Positions 34,690 through 43,897 of a DNA stretch of 53,429 bases are shown here, one piece after another. Both the position numbers and the translations under genes were made by a program. The stretch lies in contig SVBN01000013.1 of the NCBI GenBank assembly GCA_015058875.1, positions 1-53,429 on the forward strand, read 5' to 3'. The stretch is from Erysipelotrichaceae bacterium. Lineage in GTDB: Bacteria > Bacillota_I > Bacilli_A > Erysipelotrichales > Erysipelotrichaceae. The notes beneath the pieces were generated by a model. It did not search any database and had not been told where the DNA came from. It saw only the letters and a list, made by a program, of their open reading frames with translations. The first letter of the stretch is position 1. The number at the start of each line of letters is the position of its first letter.

Positions 34690-35750
34690 ATGACAGCTTT
34701 GAATGAGTACCTTGACAGAAAAGATGTTCACATTTCCGCACATCGCTACGGGATTGATGCGATGAGTGCGATGGCGCAGGGACTGTTTGCCAGTCTTCTG
34801 ATCGGAACAATTCTTTCGACTGCGGGAACCCAGTTTCATATGGATCTTCTTGTACAGGCAGGGGATTATGCCAAGGCAGTTGCCGGAGCAGCAATGGCAG
34901 TCTCCATCGGATATGCGCTGAAGGCTCCCCAGCTGGTGCTGTTTTCTCTGATCGCAGTCGGCAGCGCCGCAAATGCGCTTGCCGGAGCAGGAGGCCCGCT
35001 TGCGGTCTATGTGATCACGATCATTGCCTGCGAACTGGGCAAACTGGTTTCCAAAGAGACAAAGGTTGACATTCTTGTCACACCGGCAGTGACGATTCTG
35101 GTCGGCGTTCTGCTTTCCGTACTGATTGCGCCGGCAATCGGAAGAGCCGCCAGCTCGCTTGGCGCTCTGATTATCTGGGCAACGGAAATGCGTCCGTTTA
35201 TGATGGGAATTCTGGTATCGGTCATTGTCGGCATTGCCCTGACACTTCCGATTTCCAGTGCCGCGATCTGCGCCGCCCTCGGTCTGACCGGTCTTGCCGG
35301 TGGAGCTGCCGTAGCGGGATGCTGCGACAGATGGTCGGTTTTGCAGTGATGAGCTGGAAGGAAAACGGACTGGGAGGTCTGGTATCCCAGGGGCTCGGCA
35401 CCAGCATGCTGCAGATGCCGAATATCATCCGCAATCCGAAGACATGGATTCCGCCGATTATCGCATCGGCTGTGACCGGACCTCTGGCGACATGCGTATT
35501 CCGGATGGAAATGAACGGTGCCGCTGTTTCCAGCGGCATGGGTACCTGCGGACTGGTAGGACAGATCGGCGTATATACCGGATGGGTCAATGAAATCGCC
35601 CAGGGCACAAGAACGGCCGTTACAGCCTTTGACTGGGCGGGACTGGTACTGATCTGCTTTGTACTGCCGGCAGTGATCTCCGTACTTGTCTGCGAAGCGG
35701 AAAGAAAAGCCGGATGGATCAGAGAAAATGATCTGAAACTCCCGGAATAA
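34690..35750 (+). pseudogene. PTS sugar permease EIIC (PTS_EIIC_2 type), frameshifted
   Basis: The gene reads open from the ATG at 34690 (after a G-run ribosome site) to about 35326, ending in LTGLAGGAAVAGCC. It then shifts frame by one missing base. The second part resumes QMVGFAVMSWKENGLGGL and runs to 35750 through GLGTSMLQMPNIIRNPKTWI. The parts add up to about 353 residues, the normal length of this membrane permease family, with no lost segment. Without the shift the first frame stops at 35349. An ATG at 35319 could restart the second half. No EIIA or EIIB gene is adjacent. It is either a real mutation or an assembly error; the sequence cannot decide. Confidence 0.8.
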
Positions 35751-35810
35751 TTAAAACCTGATGCAAAATCTGCAGAACTGACAATTTTACGGGTGAAAAT
35801 CGCGAAAGTG

Positions 35811-35841
35811 TTTAAAAACTCAGTTGGATTCGATATATAAT
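35811..35841 (+). promoter_or_regulatory. Promoter of the zinc-ribbon gene
   Basis: TTTAAA (35811-35816) and a perfect TATAAT (35836-35841) are 19 bp apart. The -10 box overlaps an ATG at 35840, which rules that codon out as the start. Confidence 0.5.
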
Positions 35842-35872
35842 GAATAAGATGACTTGGGACAGGAATGACAGT

Positions 35873-36340
35873 ATGAGTGAAAAGACTATTTCAGCAGAGA
35901 TGACTGATAAAACAGAAGAAATCCGTCACGGCTTCTGGATTCATGACCGGGCTGAATCAAAGAAGATTCCCGGGACATATGACTTCCTGCCATCCTGCAG
36001 CTGTTCTGTCTGCGGATGTCATGTACCGCTTCCGCTCGGGATCTGCCCGAGATGCGATGCGATCATGGACGCAACGGAAACAGGTGCATACAGCGATCGC
36101 CCGATGAGGGAAAAGGAGGTGTCTATGCCCGCTGAAGAAGTAACAGAACAGAAACATGCCTATTGGATTCACCATCGCAGAAAGTCCGAATCCTATGCGA
36201 AGGGGTATTATTCACTTCCGGTATGCGATTGCAGCAACTGTGGTTATACAGCCAGCATTGAAAAGCCGGTCTGCCCGAACTGCCGCAGTGTGATGGATCT
36301 TCCGCTTCCGGAAGATGTGGATGCACCGTACGAGGAGTAA
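35873..36340 (+). CDS. Duplicated zinc-ribbon-like protein
   Basis: A 155-residue soluble protein built of two copies of one domain. Copy 1 has HGFWIHD then PSCSCSVCG and ICPRCDAIMD. Copy 2 has HAYWIHH then PVCDCSNCG and VCPNCRSVMD. Each CxCxxCG...CPxC set should bind a zinc ion. The family is unknown to me; the HxxWIH motif ahead of Zn fingers occurs in small proteins of gut bacteria and phages. The ATG at 35873 follows AGGA at 35861; an earlier ATG at 35840 lies inside the -10 box. It has its own promoter. Possible nucleic-acid or protein binding; role unknown. Confidence 0.7.
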   Translation: MSEKTISAEMTDKTEEIRHGFWIHDRAESKKIPGTYDFLPSCSCSVCGCHVPLPLGICPRCDAIMDATETGAYSDRPMREKEVSMPAEEVTEQKHAYWIHHRRKSESYAKGYYSLPVCDCSNCGYTASIEKPVCPNCRSVMDLPLPEDVDAPYEE

Positions 36341-36430
36341 CGGGACAGCCTCTGCTTCAGGTCTGATCCGTATCCGGAGCTGACTTTGGACGGTATTGTT
36401 CCGTTTCGGAAATACAGCAGTGATGATACA

Positions 36431-36456
36431 GCATGGCCGTTTGTGCCATGCTTTGT
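36431..36456 (+). terminator. Hairpin ahead of the YfbR-like gene
   Basis: GCATGGC (36431-36437) pairs with GCCATGC (36445-36451), followed by TTTGTTT. It probably ends the zinc-ribbon transcript, though it sits only 12 bp before the next ribosome site and could attenuate that gene. Confidence 0.55.
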
Positions 36457-36480
36457 TTATACCAGGAGGATTTGAGATTT

Positions 36481-37086
36481 ATGAATGATTATCATTTTTT
36501 TGCGACGGTAAGCCGCATGAAATATATCAGCCGCTGGGCGCTGATGCGCAATTCACGGCAGGAGGATCTGAGCGAGCATTCACTGGAAGTCGCCATGATT
36601 GCCCATGCGCTCTGCACGATCGGAAATGTGCGTTACGGGAAGCATCTGAACGGGGAGAGGGCGGCACTGATTGCTTTGTATCATGATGCGAGCGAGATCA
36701 TTACCGGCGATCTGCCGACACCGGTCAAATACTACAGTGATGAGATCCGCGATGCTTATAAGAAAGTCGAAAGCGTGGCTGAGGATCAGCTGCTGAACCA
36801 GCTTCCGGAAGATCTGAGAGCGGTATATGCCTCAGTGCTGAAGGAGACAGATGATGAAGAAGACATTCTGCTGAGGAAATATGTCAAGGCGGCCGATAAG
36901 CTTTCCGCACTGATTAAATGCGTCGAAGAGGAAAGCGCCGGGAACACGGAATTCCGCACCGCATATGCTTCGACCCGGAAATCAATCGCTGAGATGGAAA
37001 AGGAAATGCCGGAACTGACGGATTTCATCAATGATTTCCTGGGCTCCTACGGAAATACGCTGGATGAGCTGCTGAGCAGGGCATGA
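36481..37086 (+). CDS. YfbR-like 5'-deoxynucleotidase (HD domain)
   Basis: A 201-residue HD-fold phosphohydrolase that removes phosphate from deoxynucleoside monophosphates. The N-terminal RMKYISRWALMRNSRQEDLS matches the substrate-binding segment of YfbR. The metal residues appear in EHSLEVAMIAHAL, LYHDASE and the later DKLSALIKC. It was placed at the ATG at 36481 because this aligns with the family N-terminus and AGGAGG lies 12 bp upstream; a longer frame from 36433 has no support. Acts in the cytosol in nucleotide salvage or sanitation. Confidence 0.88.
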   Translation: MNDYHFFATVSRMKYISRWALMRNSRQEDLSEHSLEVAMIAHALCTIGNVRYGKHLNGERAALIALYHDASEIITGDLPTPVKYYSDEIRDAYKKVESVAEDQLLNQLPEDLRAVYASVLKETDDEEDILLRKYVKAADKLSALIKCVEEESAGNTEFRTAYASTRKSIAEMEKEMPELTDFINDFLGSYGNTLDELLSRA

Positions 37087-37094
37087 CGTGCATG

Positions 37095-37115
37095 CATGTT
37101 TTTGATGAAAACATG
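37095..37115. repeat. Inverted repeat between yfbR-like gene and ald
   Basis: CATGTTTT and AAAACATG form an 8-bp perfect stem with a 5-nt loop, with no T-tract. It lies 13 bp ahead of the ald -10 box (TATAAT, 37128-37133), so it could be an operator. Confidence 0.4.
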
Positions 37116-37160
37116 ACTTCATTGCTTTATAATTAGCGTATATTTTCGGAGGTTTTGAAT

Positions 37161-38276
37161 ATGAGAGTTGGATGTGTCAAAGAAATCAAAAACAACGAGT
37201 TCCGTGTCGGACTTACCCCTGACAATGTCAAGAGCTATGTCAGAGCCGGGCATGATGTGCTGATTGAAGCCGGCGCAGGCGTCGGATCCGGTTTCACGGA
37301 TGAAGAATATATCAAAGCAGGTGCGAAGATATCTGCGTCCGCGAAAGAAGTCTGGGACTTCAGCGAGATGATGGTCAAAGTCAAGGAACCGCTGGAAGAG
37401 GAGTATGAGTTCTTCCATGACGGACTGATTCTCTATACTTACCTGCATCTTGCGGCGGATAAAACGCAGACGGAAGCTCTGCTGAAGGGAAAGGTTAAGA
37501 GCGTAGCCTACGAAACACTGATGGAAACAGACGGAAGCCTGCCGCTGCTGATTCCGATGAGCCAGATTGCCGGACGTCTTTCCATCCAGGAAGGTGCGAA
37601 ATATCTGGAAAAGAGATTCGGCGGCGAAGGCATCCTGCTGGCAGGCGTGCCCGGTACGCCGAAAGCAAATGTCGTCATTCTCGGCGGCGGTACCGTCGGA
37701 ACCAATGCATGCCGCATTGCGGTCGGCATGGGTGCGAACGTCACAATTCTTGATATCTCGCTGAAGCGTCTGGAAGTCCTGGACCATATGTTCGGTTCCG
37801 CAATCCAGACACTGGTATCCACGGATTCCAACGTGGAATATGCGGTCAGAAGCGCCGATCTCGTCATCGGTTCGGTACTGATTCCGGGAGGCTCCACGCC
37901 GAAGCTGTTCAAGCGGGAATATCTGCCGGAGATGAAACCGGGTGCTGTATTCGTAGACGTTGCGATCGACCAGGGCGGCTGCGGCGAAAGCTCCAGAGTG
38001 ACAACGCATGACGACCCGGTCTATGTGGAAGAAGGCGTTGTACATTACTGTGTTGGCAATATGCCGGGTGCTGTTCCCCGTACTTCCACAATCGCGCTGA
38101 CCAATGCGACGCTGAGATACGGCCTGCAGATCGCTCAGTACGGACTGGAAGAAGCCTGCCGTAAGAATCCGGTCATCGTTTCCGGCATCAACACATACGA
38201 CGGAAAGCTGACATGCAAAAATGTCGCAGATGCTTTTGAAGACCTGGAATATACCGATATTCACACACTTTTCTGA
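37161..38276 (+). CDS. ald: Alanine dehydrogenase
   Basis: NAD-dependent enzyme that interconverts L-alanine and pyruvate plus ammonium, 371 residues. Substrate-binding Lys in MMVKVKEP and His in YTYLHLAAD, and the Rossmann motif VILGGGTVGTNACRIAVG followed by ILDI, are all where the family has them. The opening MRVGCVKEIKNNEFRVGLTP is typical. The ATG at 37161 follows GGAGG at 37148; an upstream TTG at 37155 is not needed. It is monocistronic: a TATAAT at 37128 precedes it, and a strong terminator at 38296-38340 follows. It is likely part of amino-acid fermentation or redox balance. Confidence 0.95.
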   Translation: MRVGCVKEIKNNEFRVGLTPDNVKSYVRAGHDVLIEAGAGVGSGFTDEEYIKAGAKISASAKEVWDFSEMMVKVKEPLEEEYEFFHDGLILYTYLHLAADKTQTEALLKGKVKSVAYETLMETDGSLPLLIPMSQIAGRLSIQEGAKYLEKRFGGEGILLAGVPGTPKANVVILGGGTVGTNACRIAVGMGANVTILDISLKRLEVLDHMFGSAIQTLVSTDSNVEYAVRSADLVIGSVLIPGGSTPKLFKREYLPEMKPGAVFVDVAIDQGGCGESSRVTTHDDPVYVEEGVVHYCVGNMPGAVPRTSTIALTNATLRYGLQIAQYGLEEACRKNPVIVSGINTYDGKLTCKNVADAFEDLEYTDIHTLF

Positions 38277-38295
38277 GACAAATCAGGTAATGATC

Positions 38296-38340
38296 AGGTT
38301 CTGTTCCTGCCGCTGAAGCGGAAGAAACGGAACCTTTTTT
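38296..38340 (+). terminator. Terminator of ald
   Basis: AGGTTC (38296-38301) pairs with GAACCT (38330-38335), and a further inner stem (CCGCT with AGCGG) lies between them. Six T residues end the structure. Confidence 0.8.
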
Positions 38341-38422
38341 CCTCTGCCTCTTTGCGGAAAGGAACAGCACTCGAATAATTGGGCAGAGAATGCTAAAATG
38401 ATTCGGAACAGCGGAGGTGAGT

Positions 38423-38770
38423 ATGAAAAAACTGACATTCATTCTGTTTGTCCTGCTTGCGGGATGTGCAGCACCGTCTGCGCCGCAGACTGCCGCCGTA
38501 CCTGAACCGGAGCCGACGCCTTCCGCTTTGCCGGAAATCAGTGCGGAACCGACGGAAGAGCCGGTGGCTTATGAACAGATTGAAGCGGTTCTGGAAGAAG
38601 AACTGCCGATGAGCCTGAAGGTAACCATACAGGATCTGGAAGCGGTATTTACCAAGGATCTGAATTATCACTGTGAGGATGAACTGCATGTGAGTGACTA
38701 TATTGTCATTTCCTATACCGGTGAAATCGATCGGAATCCAATCGCCATATCTGCGGAGAAGAAAAAATGA
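38423..38770 (+). CDS. Small lipoprotein
   Basis: A 115-residue secreted lipoprotein: KKLTFILFVLLAGC is a signal peptide ending in a lipobox (LAGC). A Pro/Glu/Ala-rich linker and a globular end of about 60 residues follow. GGAGGTGAGT precedes the ATG at 38423. First gene of a tight operon (lipoprotein, membrane protein, GH2, hslO, dusB, lipoprotein). It overlaps the next gene by 4 bp. Function unknown. Confidence 0.7.
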   Translation: MKKLTFILFVLLAGCAAPSAPQTAAVPEPEPTPSALPEISAEPTEEPVAYEQIEAVLEEELPMSLKVTIQDLEAVFTKDLNYHCEDELHVSDYIVISYTGEIDRNPIAISAEKKK

Positions 38771-39162
38771 ATCTCCCGGATCCGGATATCAGAAAGCCAT
38801 CCGGCGTCATTGCCGGGATTGTATGCGGAGTTCTGATGGCTGCGGCGGTCATTACCGCGTTTATCAGAACCGGATATTCCCGTGATCTCAGTGATACCGT
38901 GATCATCTGCGTGATTGCCTCGGCGGCGCCATGGTGTGCCGATATCTTTGCCTCACGCGGTCTTTCCGTGCGTCTGATTGCATCGGTGATGACCGGCGTA
39001 TCGCTTGCGGCGTGTCTGATCTATGTTGTCAATGTGGCCATGGATCCGCTGACGGAAAAGGCACTGATGAAACAGGTGCTGCTGTTTCATGCGGTATCCG
39101 CCGCATTTACCTTCTGCAGGCTGTTTCTGCCTGCGCTTCTGAAGAAAGGAAAAGAGAAATGA
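38767..39162 (+). CDS. Small integral membrane protein
   Basis: A 131-residue protein with four hydrophobic segments (for example GVIAGIVCGVLMAAAVITAF and SVMTGVSLAACLIYVVNVAM) and a basic C-terminus (KKGKEK). It recalls small four-helix envelope proteins such as the ATP-synthase-I/YubA class, but I cannot name a family. It is coupled by 4-bp overlaps to both the lipoprotein upstream and the GH2 gene downstream. Confidence 0.65.
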   Translation: MNLPDPDIRKPSGVIAGIVCGVLMAAAVITAFIRTGYSRDLSDTVIICVIASAAPWCADIFASRGLSVRLIASVMTGVSLAACLIYVVNVAMDPLTEKALMKQVLLFHAVSAAFTFCRLFLPALLKKGKEK

Positions 39163-40886
39163 AACTGCTTTCTGCATGGGGAGAAAAACTGAATCGGGAC
39201 TGTCCGCTGAATGAGTATCCGCGCATGCAGCTGCAGAGGGACAGTTATACCTGTCTGAACGGGGTATGGCAGTTTCAGATAACGGACGGCGCGCATCCTA
39301 CTTCCTCCGGATGGGAGGATATCGTGGTTCCGTTTGCGCTCGGATCCCGGCTGTCCGGAACAAAGAAGCATCTGGAGCCGGGGCAGGTGCTCTGGTACCG
39401 GAAATATTTTTCCTATGCGCTCACGCCGCTCAGAACATTCCTGAATTTCGAAGCGGTGGACCAGTGCTGCGAGGTTTGGCTGAACGGCTTTTCCTGCGGG
39501 CATCACGAAGGCGGCTATGAGGCGTTTTCCTTTGATGTGACCGGCAGGATCAAACCGCAGAATGAACTGATTGTCAGGGTGACGGATGACAGCGACCATG
39601 GAATCTATGCATACGGCAAGCAGAAGACGGAACACTCCGGCATGTGGTATACGCCTTCCTCGGGCATCTGGCAGACCGTGTGGCTGGAAGATGTGCCGAT
39701 GTGTTCTGTGGATGATATCAAGATAACGCCGGACTATGACCGCTCGGTTGTATATGTGCAGATGAAAGGATCATTTGATCAGGCGGTCGTGACCGTGTTT
39801 GAAGGAAAGAAACTCGTTCATCGCAGCATCAACGCTTCCGATACCTGCACGATTCCTCTGAAAAACATGCATCCGTGGACGCCCGAAGATCCGTTCCTGT
39901 ATGACCTGTATATCCAGACCGAAGATGAAACGGTCAAGAGCTATTTCGGCATGCGCCGCTTCACGGTTGAAAAGGATGAGGACGGGTATCCGCGATTCTG
40001 TCTGAACCACAAGCCGGTATTTCTGAGCGGACTGCTGGATCAGGGATATATCTCCGACGGTCTGATGACCTGGCCGGATGAACAGGCTGTTATCTATGAA
40101 CTGGGCGAACTGAAGAAGATGGGCTTTAATATGCTGAGAAAGCATATCAAAGTGGAAAGCAGAAGATGGTATTATCTCTGCGATAAAATCGGCATGCTTG
40201 TCATGCAGGACATGCCGAGCGGCGGCGGCCCGTATGATTTCTTCCTGACCGCTGTGAAGCCGACTTTGGGAAACAGAACGATTCCCGATCATGATTATGA
40301 AAAGTTCGGCAGGACATCCGCGGAAAGCAGGGCAATGTACCTGCGGGAGCTGGACGCAATGATGAACCAGCTGTACAACTGCACAAGCATATTTGCCTGG
40401 GTGCCGTTCAATGAAGGATGGGGACAGTTTGATTCCGAAGCGGTTACGGCACGGATCAGGGAATATGATTCCACCCGGCTGGTGGACAGCGCCAGTGGCT
40501 GGCATGATCAGGGGGCCGGGGATTTTGACAGCAGGCATGTATATTTCACTGCCTTCAAAACACCGAAAAGCAGTGACGGAAGAGCATTATTGCTGAGTGA
40601 GTTCGGCGGTTATGCCTACATGGAATACGGCCACAGCGAAGCGAAAAAACTGTACGGATATAAGAAATACAAAGACAAGCTGAAGCTGAATGACGCCGTG
40701 ATGCATTGCTATGAAAAGAATGTTCTGGCCAATATTCCGAAGGGCTTATGCGGCTGCATTTATACACAGGTGTCGGATGTCGAGGATGAGTGCAACGGTC
40801 TGTTTACCTATGACCGTAAGGTACTGAAAATCGATAAGGGAAGAATGCGCCGGATGAACGAGAAACTGAAAGGAAGTCTGAAATGA
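39159..40886 (+). CDS. Glycoside hydrolase family 2 protein
   Basis: A 575-residue retaining beta-glycosidase (beta-galactosidase/beta-glucuronidase type). A sugar-binding jelly-roll domain (about 50-180) contains VPFALGSRLSG and YRKYF. It is followed by an immunoglobulin-like domain and a TIM barrel from about residue 280. The acid/base Glu419 is in WVPFNEGWGQ and the nucleophile Glu481 in LLSEFGGYA. There is no signal peptide, so it cleaves imported substrate. The ATG at 39159 overlaps the preceding stop; longer frames upstream belong to the membrane protein. Sugar specificity cannot be read from sequence. Confidence 0.9.
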   Translation: MKLLSAWGEKLNRDCPLNEYPRMQLQRDSYTCLNGVWQFQITDGAHPTSSGWEDIVVPFALGSRLSGTKKHLEPGQVLWYRKYFSYALTPLRTFLNFEAVDQCCEVWLNGFSCGHHEGGYEAFSFDVTGRIKPQNELIVRVTDDSDHGIYAYGKQKTEHSGMWYTPSSGIWQTVWLEDVPMCSVDDIKITPDYDRSVVYVQMKGSFDQAVVTVFEGKKLVHRSINASDTCTIPLKNMHPWTPEDPFLYDLYIQTEDETVKSYFGMRRFTVEKDEDGYPRFCLNHKPVFLSGLLDQGYISDGLMTWPDEQAVIYELGELKKMGFNMLRKHIKVESRRWYYLCDKIGMLVMQDMPSGGGPYDFFLTAVKPTLGNRTIPDHDYEKFGRTSAESRAMYLRELDAMMNQLYNCTSIFAWVPFNEGWGQFDSEAVTARIREYDSTRLVDSASGWHDQGAGDFDSRHVYFTAFKTPKSSDGRALLLSEFGGYAYMEYGHSEAKKLYGYKKYKDKLKLNDAVMHCYEKNVLANIPKGLCGCIYTQVSDVEDECNGLFTYDRKVLKIDKGRMRRMNEKLKGSLK

Positions 40887-41785
40887 AGGATGAGATTATC
40901 ATTGCTTCGGCAATGAACAATATGGTGAGAATTCATGCGGCATCAACTACCGCATTATGTGAGGAGGCCAACCGTCTCCATGATATGCGTGCGACAAGCT
41001 GCGCGGCGCTCGGCAGAACCATGACCGCAGCCGCGCTGATTGCCAGCGATCTGAAAAATCCGCAGGAACATGTCGTTGTGACAATCAACGGCGGCGGACC
41101 GATCGGAAAGATTTCCGTTCAGGCAGACGGTCAGGGAAACGTGCGCGGCTATACGGAAAACCCGGGTGTTTATCTGTTCCGCGAATCCGACCGCAAGCTG
41201 GATGTCGGTGCCGGCGTCGGTACGAACGGGACGCTGACTGTTTCCAGAGATATGGGACTCAAGGAACCGTTCACCGGAGTGGTGAATCTGACATCCGGTG
41301 AAATTGCGAATGACTTTGCCTATTACTTTGCGATCTCCGAACAGACGCCTTCCGTCGTTGCGCTCGGCGTGCTTGTGGAAACGGACGGCTCCGTGCGGGC
41401 GGCCGGAGGAATGATCATCCAGCTGATGCCCGGTGCCGGCGAGGATGTGATCAGCGCGGTGGAAAAAATTGCCGGTACGATGAAGCCGATGTCCGCCTAT
41501 ATCGATGCCAGAATGACGCCGAAAGAGATTATCAGCGAACTGTTTGATGAACCGGAATTCATGGAAGAGCGTCCGGTACAGTGGCACTGCGGCTGTTCGA
41601 AGGAAAAGTTCGCGGACGGACTGATGCTGGTGGATGAGAAAGACCTTCTGAAAATGATCCATGAGGATCACGGTGCGGAAGCTGTATGCCAGTTCTGTTC
41701 AAAGAAATACAGATTCTCCGAGGAGGATCTGGAAGATATCCTGGAAAGGCACAGACATGTGGAAAATCGGCAGCGTTTCCATTGA
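40883..41785 (+). CDS. hslO: Hsp33 redox-regulated chaperone
   Basis: A 300-residue holdase chaperone activated by oxidation. The C-terminal zinc centre uses the four Cys of WHCGCSKEKF and VCQFCSKKY, which form disulfides under stress. The N-terminal fold begins DEIIIASAMNNMVRIHAAST, and VTINGGGPIGKISVQADGQG is family-typical. It overlaps the GH2 gene by 4 bp and the dusB gene by 29 bp. Cytoplasmic. Confidence 0.95.
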   Translation: MKDEIIIASAMNNMVRIHAASTTALCEEANRLHDMRATSCAALGRTMTAAALIASDLKNPQEHVVVTINGGGPIGKISVQADGQGNVRGYTENPGVYLFRESDRKLDVGAGVGTNGTLTVSRDMGLKEPFTGVVNLTSGEIANDFAYYFAISEQTPSVVALGVLVETDGSVRAAGGMIIQLMPGAGEDVISAVEKIAGTMKPMSAYIDARMTPKEIISELFDEPEFMEERPVQWHCGCSKEKFADGLMLVDEKDLLKMIHEDHGAEAVCQFCSKKYRFSEEDLEDILERHRHVENRQRFH

Positions 41786-42752
41786 GAACCGCATTGTCGC
41801 CGCTCCGCTTGCCGGGATATCCAATCCCGTTTACCGCAGCATGTGCCGTCAGTACGGGGCAGGTCTTGTCGTTTCGGAAATGATTTCCGACAAGGCGCTG
41901 CACTATGAGAACAAAAAGACAAAGGAAATGTGCGCGACGGTCAGCGATGAGCATCCCGTATCCCTGCAGCTGTTCGGAAGCGATCCGGAAACCATGGGAG
42001 AAGCTTCACGGTATCTGAGCGAACATACGGACTGCGACATCATCGATATCAATATGGGCTGTCCGGTCACAAAGGTCATCAAGGCGCACGCCGGAAGCTG
42101 GCTGATGATGCATCCGGAGACGGCTGCGGATGTCGTGCGTGCGGTGAAGGAGAACACAGACCGTCCGGTTACTGTAAAAATCAGGGCCGGGTGGGACAGC
42201 CGGAATATCAACTGTGCGGAATTTGCGGCATTGATGGAAGAAAGCGGTGCGGATGCGATCGCAGTCCATGGCCGCACGAAAGCGCAGATGTATGAAGGCT
42301 CCAGCAATAACGGGTACATCCGGATGGTAAAGGAAGCCGTCAAAGTTCCAGTGATCGGAAACGGGGATATCAAAACCGTGGACGATGCAAAGCGGATGAT
42401 GGAAGAAACAGGCTGCGATGCCGTGATGATCGGCAGAGGACTGCTGGGCAGGCCGTTTTTCCTGAAAGAACTGAATGCTGCACTGGAACACAGGGAATAT
42501 ACGGAACCGGATGCGGAAGAAAAAATGCGTCTGGCAATGGAGTATGCGGAACGGCTGTGTGCATATGAAGGGGAACATGTCGGAATGCGCATGATGCGTT
42601 CCATGGCTCCCTGGTACATTGCCGGGATGCCGATGTCCAAGCAGATCAAAAACAGGCTGGCATATGTCAGCACGCTGGATGATATGCGGGTGATTCTGGA
42701 TGACTACCGGAAGATCCTTGCGGAACTGAGCGAAGAAGAATCAGCTTTCTGA
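41757..42752 (+). CDS. dusB: tRNA-dihydrouridine synthase
   Basis: FMN-dependent reductase that makes dihydrouridine in tRNA, 331 residues. Seen motifs include APLAGISN (FMN binding), DINMGCPVTKV with the catalytic Cys, VKIRAGWD, HGRTKAQMYEG, IGNGDI and IGRGLLGRPFF. The start at 41757 aligns with the family N-terminus and lies inside hslO; a GGAAAGG sequence precedes it. It resembles the DusB subgroup. Confidence 0.93.
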   Translation: MWKIGSVSIENRIVAAPLAGISNPVYRSMCRQYGAGLVVSEMISDKALHYENKKTKEMCATVSDEHPVSLQLFGSDPETMGEASRYLSEHTDCDIIDINMGCPVTKVIKAHAGSWLMMHPETAADVVRAVKENTDRPVTVKIRAGWDSRNINCAEFAALMEESGADAIAVHGRTKAQMYEGSSNNGYIRMVKEAVKVPVIGNGDIKTVDDAKRMMEETGCDAVMIGRGLLGRPFFLKELNAALEHREYTEPDAEEKMRLAMEYAERLCAYEGEHVGMRMMRSMAPWYIAGMPMSKQIKNRLAYVSTLDDMRVILDDYRKILAELSEEESAF

Positions 42753-42774
42753 TGAAACGGAGGGAAAGAAGAAA

Positions 42775-43884
42775 ATGAAACTTGCTGTAAAGAGATTGGG
42801 CATGGGGATTGCCGTGCTGGCAATGACGGCCGGACTTGCCGCATGCAAAGAAGATGATCAGGCAATGACAATGGAGTATGACGGCGCAAATACCATCACG
42901 GTAAAAGCGGATCATGCGACGGGATCACTGACTTCCAAGGAACCGATAGCACTGCAGGATGGACAGGTTCTGGTCATTGAATCCGGTCTGACGGAAGGAA
43001 AGATTCAGATCACGGTCAGATCCGCGGAAGACAAGGCAGAACCGGCTATCGACTATGCATTCGAAGGCGCCGGCAATGTGGAATACGCTGATCTCAGAGG
43101 CGGGGAATACAACGTCACAGCCGCTGCCGAGAAGGCGTCCGGAACGATACAGGTGATTGTTTCCGCGGAAGGAAAACAGGTGGATGTCCAGCCGGAAGTC
43201 AGGAGTGTGACATATGAGAATCCGGAAGGATGGTCCGTGGATTATGACGATGCTTTGATTAATGTCAGTGAAGAAGAAGACGGCGTTCACTTTGTGTATG
43301 AAGGAAATGAAGCAGGTACGGACATGGTCACGGTTTCCTATGCGGCTGATAAGGGACCGGAAGAAGTGCTGTACGATCTGACGTCGGAATGGGGAGAAGG
43401 AAAGAATGTAATCCGTTCCGAAGCATTCATGCCCGGAACAGAAGACAAGTGGGGATACTGGCGCATCCTCTCATCCGAAGATAACGACGGCGTCGCAAGA
43501 ACGGCATGTGCCGGTGAATACAACGGCGGAGTTCTGACATTTGATATCACGACAGAACCGAGCGGTGATGCTTCCGCAGACGCACGCATGGTGGAAGCGA
43601 TCAGCCGGATTATGGATTCCGTAAAGTATAAGAACTATGAAGCACAGACGATGTATGACTACTATCCGGGTACATATGTGCATGAGGCCGGTGATAAGAA
43701 ATACACGCTGACACTGGAACCGGACCACTATGGTTCTCTGGAACTGGAAGAGGAACATACGGTGATCTGGGGATCCTATCAGATCACCGATCCGGTATCC
43801 CAGGATGTATGGGACTTCGATATTGAAGGCGATAATCTCTACCTCAATCTGAATGATGACTGGGTGGAGTTCACAAAACAGTAA
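42775..43884 (+). CDS. Lipoprotein of unknown function
   Basis: A 369-residue secreted lipoprotein: signal peptide with core GMGIAVLAMTAGLAAC (lipobox LAAC), then an acidic extracellular part of repeated beta-rich segments. I recognise no family. An ending of about 70 residues (YDYYPGTYVHEAG to the C-terminus) looks like a calycin-type or lipocalin-like beta unit. It starts 22 bp after dusB (AGGGAAAG ribosome site) and ends at a terminator at 43898-43922. Confidence 0.7.
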   Translation: MKLAVKRLGMGIAVLAMTAGLAACKEDDQAMTMEYDGANTITVKADHATGSLTSKEPIALQDGQVLVIESGLTEGKIQITVRSAEDKAEPAIDYAFEGAGNVEYADLRGGEYNVTAAAEKASGTIQVIVSAEGKQVDVQPEVRSVTYENPEGWSVDYDDALINVSEEEDGVHFVYEGNEAGTDMVTVSYAADKGPEEVLYDLTSEWGEGKNVIRSEAFMPGTEDKWGYWRILSSEDNDGVARTACAGEYNGGVLTFDITTEPSGDASADARMVEAISRIMDSVKYKNYEAQTMYDYYPGTYVHEAGDKKYTLTLEPDHYGSLELEEEHTVIWGSYQITDPVSQDVWDFDIEGDNLYLNLNDDWVEFTKQ

Positions 43885-43897
43885 ACAGCAATTGATG

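Noticed and set aside
35319..35750. Second half of the PTS gene as an independent gene
   Set aside because: Its sequence continues the first half exactly, and together they have family length; a frameshift is the simpler reading.
38931..39158. Longer N-terminus for the GH2 protein
   Set aside because: The extra frame lies inside the membrane protein gene, and the true start at 39159 gives the normal family N-terminus.
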